64,000 bases of DNA from Cryptomeria japonica (taxonomy: Eukaryota; Streptophyta; Pinopsida; Cupressales; Cupressaceae). Below are positions 57,065-64,000 of this stretch, piece after piece. The translations under genes and the position numbers were made by a program. The notes under the pieces were generated by a model. The model had not been told where the DNA came from. It ran no database searches and was given only the letters and a program-made list of their open reading frames with translations. Within the stretch, counting starts at the first letter, position 1. Every line of letters begins with the position of its first letter. The DNA is taken from NCBI RefSeq assembly GCF_030272615.1, contig NC_081408.1, positions 200,346,341 to 200,410,340 on the forward strand. Direction: 5' to 3'.

Positions 57065-58138
57065 CTACCAGTTGAACAATAGGTCAACATTATCTACCGG
57101 ATCTTCATCAGAATCATCAGTGACTCCTTCATTAGCAAGATAACAAGATTTATCTTTATTCTTCTTAAATCCATATCTCTGATATTCAGGGTTAGGCTTG
57201 TATGTTCTTCTAGCTTCTTCTCTTAGTCTAGCATGTCTATCAGGGCATCTTGAAGCCATATGACCAATCTTATTATAGTTAAAGCATTTAAAGGGTACTT
57301 TACCTTCATACTTACTTCCAACTAGACCTCTAGGCATTTTCCTTGCAAATAGTGCTTCAAGTTCTTCAAGTTCTTCATTTTCTCTCCTGCTTTCCTCAAG
57401 TTCTCTTTCATAAAAGGCTTTCCAATCAGATTTGTCAAAAGATGGTGCAGATGATGTTGATGCCTTAAAAGCTAAATCTATCTTTATAGTAGCAATGGGA
57501 CCAAATTCCTCAATTTCAAAAACTAAAAGTTTTCCAATCAATGTATCCCTAGTTACTGATGTATTAGGCATTGTTCTCAACTCATTTATAGTAGTAACTT
57601 TTATTTTATATGCCGGTGGCAATCCTCTTAAAAATTTTGAAACAATTTCATCTTCACTTAAGGTTCCTCCATAACATTTAATACCTAAAATAATTTCATT
57701 TACTCTTTTCATAAAAGCATAAATCCTTTCATCTTCTTCATTTTCAGATTTTCATACCTGACTAGGAAGATTTCAAGTTTTGCAATTTTGACTGTGGAAT
57801 CTCCTTCATTCAATCTTTCCAAATGATCCCAAATAGCTTTAGCAATTTATCTATCTGATAATACCATGATTTTATGATCTGATAATGCTCTCAAAAGTGC
57901 TTCTCTTGCCTTGCAATCATTTTCATCTTTTCCTAAGGTAGGTGGATTAAGATAAATTTGAGTAGGAGAAATGTAGCCATTCTTTGTGACATACTAGAAG
58001 TCCTTTCCAATGGAATTTATATGTGTCTCCATTCTCATCTTCCATATACCATAGTTGGTTCCATCAAGTTTAGGACTGTCCTTCCTAAAATAGTTAGTAT
58101 ACATTGGATCTCCTCAAGCTATTAAACTTCTGCAAAAA
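57065..58138 (-). pseudogene. C1 gag
   Basis: It starts near 58,103 (FRKDSPKLDGTNYGIWKMR, the usual copia gag start), with stops and a frameshift near 57,740, then an open frame 57,712-57,065 with the gag core (EDEIVSKFLRGLPPAYKIK). The zinc knuckle near 57,280-57,240 reads CFNYNKIGHMASRC: the second Cys has become Tyr, so zinc binding would fail. Confidence 0.88.
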
Positions 58139-58147
58139 GAGGACTCG

Positions 58148-58159
58148 GCTCTGATACCA
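58148..58159 (-). promoter_or_regulatory. C1 primer-binding site (initiator Met tRNA)
   Basis: The minus strand reads TGGTATCAGAGC, two bases inside the LTR. Confidence 0.95.
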
Positions 58160-58161
58160 AT

Positions 58162-59220
58162 TGTTAGGTCCTAGAGATAACTGAGAAGGGGGGAGTGAAT
58201 CAGTTGTCTAAAAAATTCAAACCAAAAACAACTTAACCAACCTTAATGCTTAATACCGGTAAATCAAACTTTATGTTGGTAGATAGTTTATTAGTTAATT
58301 ATAGTACCAGTAAAGATTAATGCATGAAATAGAAAAATAATAACATCCACTACACATAACACCAATGTTTGTACGTGGAAACCCTGTAAGGGGAAAAACC
58401 ATGGTGGGAAACCTTACCAACAATCAGATGATACTACTACAGATAGTATGTGTATACAAATGGGGTCTGCACATGCAGAAAGGCCAAGCACCTAGAGAGC
58501 TCACTGCTCAAACACAAATAGGAGTCACACTGACTACAATTGGATGGTTAAATCCAATAATAATGTAGTTCTCAAAATAGAATCTTCATATGCTGGATTC
58601 AATACCAGTTCAAATCTGATATGCCTTCACAAAAACCTTGCTTCACCTTAAATGATGTCTATCGTATCATCTGCTTATTCTTGCATATATCCTCTTATAA
58701 TTCTTTTTCCTGATCGCCTATCGATCTTACAAATAAGATCTTACATATATACCATAACCTAAGACCAATTTTAGTAGGTCGGCTCTAAAATATTTTATGA
58801 TAAAATAATTATAAGTAAATAAATAACCGATGCAGTATCTGATTTCAACATGTCATCTTAATGCATTTAAAATAACAACAAAATCATCTCCAAAGTGTGT
58901 TGTGTTGATCTAGAATAGATAAGCCCGTCGGTGCATAACCTGGACCTATTTGCCAGTAACAACAAATATGTAAATACAAATATACCAATGAACAATTCTC
59001 CAAGACAGAGTATCCAAACAATGTCTTCAACATAACTAGATGTTTTCCATGTCATTCCAAGTGTCGGTGAACATTATATCCTGCCAATGTACCAGATACT
59101 GGTGACTGTACATAAAGTAACTTGCTTGCCGGTGAACATAACCATTTCTTCAAAGTGCCAGAGTTGATAAGTGTTGATAGGTGTTGACATCAATGACAAA
59201 ACCATACCAAAATACCAACA
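58162..59220 (-). repeat. C1 5' LTR
   Basis: 1,059 bp, TGTTAGGTCC...ATACCAACA in plus-strand reading; partner of 42,032-43,093. Confidence 0.92.
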
Positions 59221-59225
59221 TCTTC
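59221..59225. repeat. C1 target-site duplication, right
   Basis: TCTTC, identical to 42027-42031. Confidence 0.92.
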
Positions 59226-60442
59226 TTTTAAGTTTCAAATGAGTCATCTACCTCCTTGGTCAAACTAAACTTTCACTTTTGTCCTCATTTTATGGTGTCA
59301 AGCATAGGTGCACAAACATGACTAAGCCCCCTTATAAACTCCCTATAAAAAGTTGCTAAACCATGGAAAATCCAGACATCATTAATAGTTTTAGGTGTAG
59401 GGGAAGACAATATGGCACTCACATTTTCTTGGTCCATTTTGAAATCACCTTGTGAGATTACAAAGCCCAAGTAGATGATCTCCTCCTGCATGAACAAACA
59501 CTTATCCAAATTTATCATTACGTGCTCTTCATGTAACCTTTTGAGGACTATATCTATGTGTTTGAGGTGCTCTTTCCTTTTGTGGCTAAAGATCAAGATA
59601 TCATCAATGTATACTATCACAAACTTTCCTATGAACTCCACCAAGACCTCATTCATCAACCTCATAAAGGTACTAGGGACGTTGGACAACCCAAATGGCA
59701 TGACTTTCCATTCATACAATCCCTCATTGGTTTTAAAAGTTATTTTCCATTCATCACCTGGCCTTATTCTAATTTGATGGTATCCACCTTTTAGATCCAT
59801 TTTGGTGAAATATTTAGTAGTCCCCAAGCACTCAAGTAAATCCTCTATCCTAGGGATTTGGAACCTATACCTTATATTTATCTTGTTGATGGCCCTTGAG
59901 TCTGTGCATAGCCTCCAATTTCCTTCTTTCTTGGGTGCAAGGCCTGCTAGTACTGCACATGGGCTTAAGCTTCTGCCAATTAGCCTTGATTCAAGAAACT
60001 CCTCAATTTGTCTTGCCATCTCTGCATTCTGATCTAGAGTAAGTTTGTATGTTGCTTTATTTGGTAAGGTAGATCCAGGGATCAGATCTATGCAATGACT
60101 TATGTCTCTTATCGGTGGCAGGGATCTTTGCATTCCATTAGAGATGATGCCTTTGTACTTGTCAAGTAACTGTCTAATAGCAAGGTCTATGTGCCCATGT
60201 CCTTCTTCTTTCCACTTTACAAGTTTCTTCTTCTTTGTCCTCTTGGACTTAGGGATGTGGGCATAGCAAACTGCATCCTTCTCTGCAATCTCCTTCATGA
60301 ACTTCTTGCCTTCTACTGACAACACTTTGGCATCATTTCCCTTCTTTTCTATCTCCCTCTCCATCAGGGGTAAAATCTCTATCACCTTACCATCTTTGGT
60401 GATAGAATAGGTGTTTCTAACCCCATCATGGTAAGCCTTCAA
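59226..60442 (-). pseudogene. G1 pol, 5' half: reverse transcriptase
   Basis: The open frame 60,442-59,285 gives 385 residues: a linker, then RT with IEEFLESRLIGRSLSPCAV, WRLCTDSRAINKI, FTKMDLKGGYHQIRI, VMPFGLSNVPSTFMRLMN and catalytic VIVYIDDILIFS near 59,600, then YLGFVISQGDFKMD. After a TGA at 59,282 the frame goes on to SFETLKK at the C1 junction. RT motifs are intact apart from minor changes (TDSRAINKI where TDYRALNK is common). The protein would copy element RNA into DNA. Confidence 0.93.
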
Positions 60443-60975
60443 ATCAAACTACCATGGTCTTCCAAATAAGACATGACATGCATCCATCTTGGCCCATATC
60501 AAATAGCAACCTATCCTTATATGATCCAACCTAAAAATCTACCCATGCCTTCTCTTCCACCATTGCTTTTTTACCTTGGGTGAGCCATGAGACCTTATAG
60601 GGGTAAGGATGTGGAAATCTTCTCAACTTAAGCTTCTCTACCATTTCAAGAGAAAAAAATTTCAGTAGACCCGGAGTCTATCAAGACCTTGCATACCTTT
60701 CCTCTTGCCTTGCAAGTAGTTTTGAAAAGAGACTTTCTTTGTGGGGACTCCTTATCAGGTACCTTCATGGTGGTTACTACTCTCCTCATCATCAGATCCT
60801 CTCCTCTTTCAGGGTAGCCATAACTATCAGGAGCATTAACACTTTGATAAGTGTTTGCACTTGCCATACTTTAACAATCAAATTCTTGCACCAAGATGCT
60901 CCTCCTTTCTCCCATGGAGCTTGTAGCCTTCTCCAGACACCTATTGGCCATGTGCCCCTCTTGGTTACAATTTTA
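60443..60975 (-). pseudogene. G1 zinc knuckle and protease
   Basis: Near 60,960-60,915 the end of a CCHC knuckle (NCNQEGHMANRC) follows two stops that replace its first Cys and neighbour. An open frame 60,867-60,646 holds the protease active site KVCKVLIDSGST near 60,680. A frameshift in a T-run at about 60,655 leads to LEMVEKLKL and PYKVSWLTQG (60,645-60,560), then text in several frames to 60,443. Confidence 0.82.
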
Positions 60976-62000
60976 TCATCTATGAGGTCCTCTACCTTGG
61001 GATCTTCCTTTGGAGAATAGTCTTCTACCCCTAAAGTTCCCTATTTGATTGTAGCCTCCTCCTTGGTTGTAACTGCTCTCTCCTCTGGTGCTCTCTTGAT
61101 TAGACTCACCTTGGCATCCAAAACCATTTCCTCTACATCTGAAAGGAATTCTTCCCCCTCTTTGTTTTTTCCCTTTGCCTCTACTATTTTGTTCTTGTCT
61201 TCTCTTTATTTTCTCCTCCACCTTGAGTGCCAACTGAAAGCACTTTTGGACTGTCTCTGGGGTGTGGAGGTTCAAATCTTCTTGCATGGCAAATCTTAGT
61301 CCATTGAGATATCTTGCCACCTTCTCATATTCACTCTCCTTTACCTCAGTCTTCACACACAACTTCATGAAATCCTCTGTGTAGGAGCTTAGGTCTATCT
61401 CCGTTTGCTTCAAGTTTTGTCTTCTCTTATGCAATTGGACATTATAGTCTACTGGAACATAGGCTTCCTTCACGAAAGCCATCATCTTCTTCCAAGTTGC
61501 AACTTTTCTTTTCTCCTCTTTCACCCTCTCATCTTGGATGAAAGTCCACCAAGTTAGTGCATCCCCTTTCATTTTGGATTGGGTCATCTTCACCCTTTGG
61601 TGCTCTGGTATGTATTCACTCTCAAAGAAATTGTCTAAGGAGTCTATCCACTCCATCATTGTATCTGGTTCCATCTTATCACCAAAAACTGGTAGATCCA
61701 ATTTCACATCCATTGTTCTTCTTTCCATCGACTTGAGGACACTCATCATGGGTCTTTGGTCTACAGGAACCTCTATTTCTTCCTCCCTAGGTATCTCCTC
61801 TTCATCGCCTTCTTCATCTCCTCCAAAGTCTCTCTCTCCCCTCTCCACTCTATCCTTCAACCAGTCCATATCATTTCTTAAGGCCTAATTCTTAGCCCTA
61901 ATTTCTCTTCTCTCTGCCATCTGCTTCTTCACTAGGACATTCAACTTGGTATTGGCCATTCTTGATGGGATTTCCTGGGATCCCTCCTCCTCTAACATCT
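60976..62000 (-). pseudogene. G1 gag
   Basis: One frame to 60,976 with one stop (61,885): an N-terminal charged part, then a retrotransposon gag domain at about 61,700-61,300 (MMEWIDSLDNFFESEY, DALTWWTFI, VARYLNGLRFAMQ) and an Arg/Gly/Gln-rich tail before the zinc knuckle. Start candidates are the Met at about 61,999 or 61,959. Closely similar in order to the G2 gag. It forms the particle shell. Confidence 0.88.
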
Positions 62001-62033
62001 TTTCTTCCTCTTCTATCCAAAGCACACTCCTAT

Positions 62034-62045
62034 GCTCTGATACCA
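62034..62045 (-). promoter_or_regulatory. G1 primer-binding site (initiator Met tRNA)
   Basis: The minus strand reads TGGTATCAGAGC, five bases inside the LTR. Confidence 0.93.
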
Positions 62046-62050
62046 CTTCA

Positions 62051-63553
62051 TGCAAAGGCCTTATTACACCTAAGGACATGTCCAAAAGATTAGGTTATGA
62101 CCATTCAAATGACAAAAATTACCCTACAAGGAAGGACTCCACACCTTAAGGTTTTGAACTACTCTCCCCTACTCAATCCTAACACCTACTCAACATGAGT
62201 AAATGGCTTCAACTTCTCTAAAATGCCTCGCTAGTCACACTTTCTCTTAGGGGCTTTGGAATTGGTCCATTCATGACTACTAAGGACTGTTCCAAGCATT
62301 GGTTTAGGGTTTTCTCTTCAAATCCTTATACCTCCTTTGGAAACCTACCCCTAGGCTAGTAGCCATATTTAGTGAGAGAATTGACCTTAAATCCAAAATC
62401 TTCCACACACTCTAACAATATACTCACAATTCTAGATACCCTTTTGGGAGTTACACTCATCCCCAAAATGGGTTGGCAAGATCTATAGCCTAAGGGTCTA
62501 AACCCCTTAGAAGCCTAGAGACCTAATTAGGGCAATTAGGGCTAATTTACAAAGAAACCCCCATTACCAGTATCCCAAATGCAACACAAAATTTATGAGA
62601 ATGTGGGGAATGGTTAATAACCTCTAATTCCAAGGTTGCATGCCTAGAATCCACCGCTATCATATTTTATGATGACTGTCCTAAATTTATTGAAGGTAGT
62701 CACATAGAGATGCCTACCTAGTTTTGCTTCTTTCTCCTAACAACCAAGTTTTCCCTACAAAAACCCATGAAAATCCTAAAATACATAAGTCAATCCTGCA
62801 CTCCACCAAAGGAAGAAACTTCTAGTTGACTAGAATGCAAGATATGGCCATTTTTGGCTAAAACCCTAGCCAAACCCTTACTTTCCATGTTATAGTAATA
62901 AAAATGGAGGGTTATCACTAAATAGAAATAATCAAAGCCTAAGACCACCACCAAATCAAATAAGATTCATTCCTCCATCTACTCCATGAATTATTTTGTC
63001 AAGTTCAAGCCAGTTAAGGACATACAATCTCTGTAAACTCAAAATTTCTGGGAAAACTCAAATTTTTAGTACTTTATTGCTTTCAAACTTTAATCCAAAA
63101 TCACCCTCTTGGGAATCATGTCCCCAAGGCTTATAGAACTCTCCAATGGTTTCCAACCAACTTTAGAAGAGGTTTGATTCGATGAAAGGATTACATCGAC
63201 CGCATTTTGAAAAGTTGCACTTTTGCGCTCAAAAGTTAGACTTTCAAAAGTTGCATTTTTGCATAAAAAGTTGTTAAACTCTCTAAGGTTGGGATCCACA
63301 CACTTGGATCAACCAAACACCCCTAAAAAATCCTAAAAACCTATCAAACACAAAACCAAACATTTTACTACCCTTATTGACCACATTGTTCTAATTGGCT
63401 TATCAAATTGCCTAATTAGTGACATGGGTTTACATGGTGGGGTCTTTATTGAATACATGAAACTAGCATAAACACAAGAAACTAAGACAAACACTATGAT
63501 CCTAGTATTCATCCTCAGAGCCATGATTTTATTGTTGATGAGGTGCCCCTACA
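62051..63553 (-). repeat. G1 5' LTR
   Basis: 1,503 bp, TGCAAAGGCC...CCCCTACA in plus-strand reading, matching 38,646-40,150. No gene. Confidence 0.88.
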
Positions 63554-64000
63554 CCACAGTGATAGAGGAATTTCCCTCAAAATTTCTACTAAGGCTCTCT
63601 TATATTTATCTATGTGTAACGAAATTGCCTCTTCAATCTCATTCTACTCATTGTCCTCTAAATCTTCGTAATGAATGGATAAATTTTTCAAAATTCCATC
63701 CTTTTTTATTTCATCAATCAATTCAGCACAAGTCATTGTAGCCTTACCAGATTCAGTAGCAACATCACTGTTATTTTTCTTATTGGGGGTTGCCGGAGTG
63801 GATGTTATTGGTTTTCTCTTTTGAATAGGTTTCCTTGTCGGAGGTAGGGGTGCAATAGGTTTTGTTGCCTTTCTTACTAGCTTCCTCCTTGGCTCCACCT
63901 TTTTCTCCTCTACCAATTGCTGGTCAAATTTCTTACTTTGTACCCTTTTGAATGCTAGAGGTTCATTGTCCTCTAGATCATAATCAGAAGTGATAGTAGA
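63554..64000 (-). pseudogene. Minus-strand coding fragment flanking G1 (right piece)
   Basis: Open on the minus strand from the window edge with one stop (63,644, probably a former Trp). Very basic, Pro/Lys-rich segment (KKVEPRRKLVRKATKPIAP), then a charged, helix-prone part (CAELIDEIKKDGILKNL, HIDKYKRALVEIL) up to the G1 LTR. No family recognised. It may join the fragment at 38,645-38,308 across G1 as one ORF of an older element. Confidence 0.45.

Larger units (their letters stand above)
42032..59220 (-). mobile_element. C1: Ty1/copia retrotransposon containing C3 and G2
   Basis: Minus strand: 5' LTR (58,162-59,220), PBS, gag, protease, integrase, RT first part (to 55,260), G2 insertion, RT rest and RNase H (49,869-48,670), C3 insertion, RNase H end (43,530-43,484), polypurine tract and 3' LTR (42,032-43,093). 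A perfect TSD TCTTC lies in G1. The LTRs are about 1.06 kb each and clearly diverged, near 10% in the parts I compared. Without C3 and G2 the element would be about 6.7 kb, a normal copia size. Confidence 0.93.
38646..63553 (-). mobile_element. G1: Ty3/gypsy chromovirus, split by C1
   Basis: Minus strand: 5' LTR (62,051-63,553), initiator-Met PBS, gag, protease, RT (to 59,226), C1 insertion, then RNase H, integrase and chromodomain (42,031-40,151), polypurine tract and 3' LTR (38,646-40,150). Joining across C1 restores RT-RNase H text, ending ...SFETLKK before the insertion and LIEEPVLYLPEFNKIF after it. The LTRs differ by roughly 10% in the parts I compared. No matching TSD: TTTGA stands left and CCACA right. 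Confidence 0.88.

Noticed and set aside
1-64000. Host genes, tRNA, rRNA, telomeric or organellar DNA
   Set aside because: I found no conserved host exon structure, tRNA cloverleaf, rRNA core or telomere repeat; all sizeable coding stretches fit transposable elements or remain unassigned.

Overview
This window looks like heterochromatic DNA from a large plant genome. It is AT-rich and CpG-poor and holds no host gene, tRNA, rRNA or CRISPR array that I can recognise. Almost every base can be assigned to a plant retrotransposon: Ty3/gypsy (Athila-type and chromodomain-type), Ty1/copia, an L1-type LINE, and large non-autonomous LTR elements. Deep nesting, old elements with about 10% LTR divergence beside young ones at 1-1.5%, and very long element internals suggest a gymnosperm such as a conifer. 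That is inference; no single marker proves it.

Left part (1-38,307), by position. R2 is a minus-strand, non-autonomous LTR element that runs off the left edge; its 5' LTR ends near 13,670. An L1-type LINE (5,585-13,605, plus strand) sits inside that LTR, bounded by a perfect 18-bp target duplication, and it carries an unexpected third ORF. R2 abuts the pol of A1, an Athila-like gypsy element (plus strand, 13,687-24,684, resuming at 35,338). After pol, A1 has a second polypurine tract, a 127-bp/254-bp tandem array and two unknown ORFs. R1 (24,685-35,332) is a complete 10.6-kb non-autonomous element with a perfect 5-bp TSD, inserted in the 3' LTR of A1. It has one long Pro/Ser/Gln-rich ORF and no pol, and is a relative of R2. 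Next comes C2, a truncated minus-strand copia (gag remnant, PBS and 5' LTR, to 38,307).

Right part (38,308-64,000): a nest of insertions that can be followed in reading frame. Two minus-strand coding fragments (38,308-38,645 and 63,554-64,000) flank G1, a chromodomain gypsy (minus, 38,646-63,553). G1's pol is split by C1, a minus-strand copia (42,032-59,220, TSD TCTTC). C1 is itself split twice: by C3, a young plus-strand copia (43,536-48,669) with gag and protease but no integrase or RT, and by G2, a plus-strand gypsy (49,875-55,254, TSD AATTT) with gag and a dead protease only. Removing each insertion with one TSD copy restores the coding context of its host element.

How the parts relate: R1, R2, C3 and G2 lack their own polymerase, so they would need enzymes from relatives such as intact versions of A1, G1 or C1. 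Within the window every pol is broken by nonsense codons, mostly TAG at expected Trp or Gln positions, or by frameshifts. Element ages by LTR divergence (eye counts) agree with the nesting: G1 and C1 oldest (about 10%), G2 about 3%, R1 and C3 about 1.4%.
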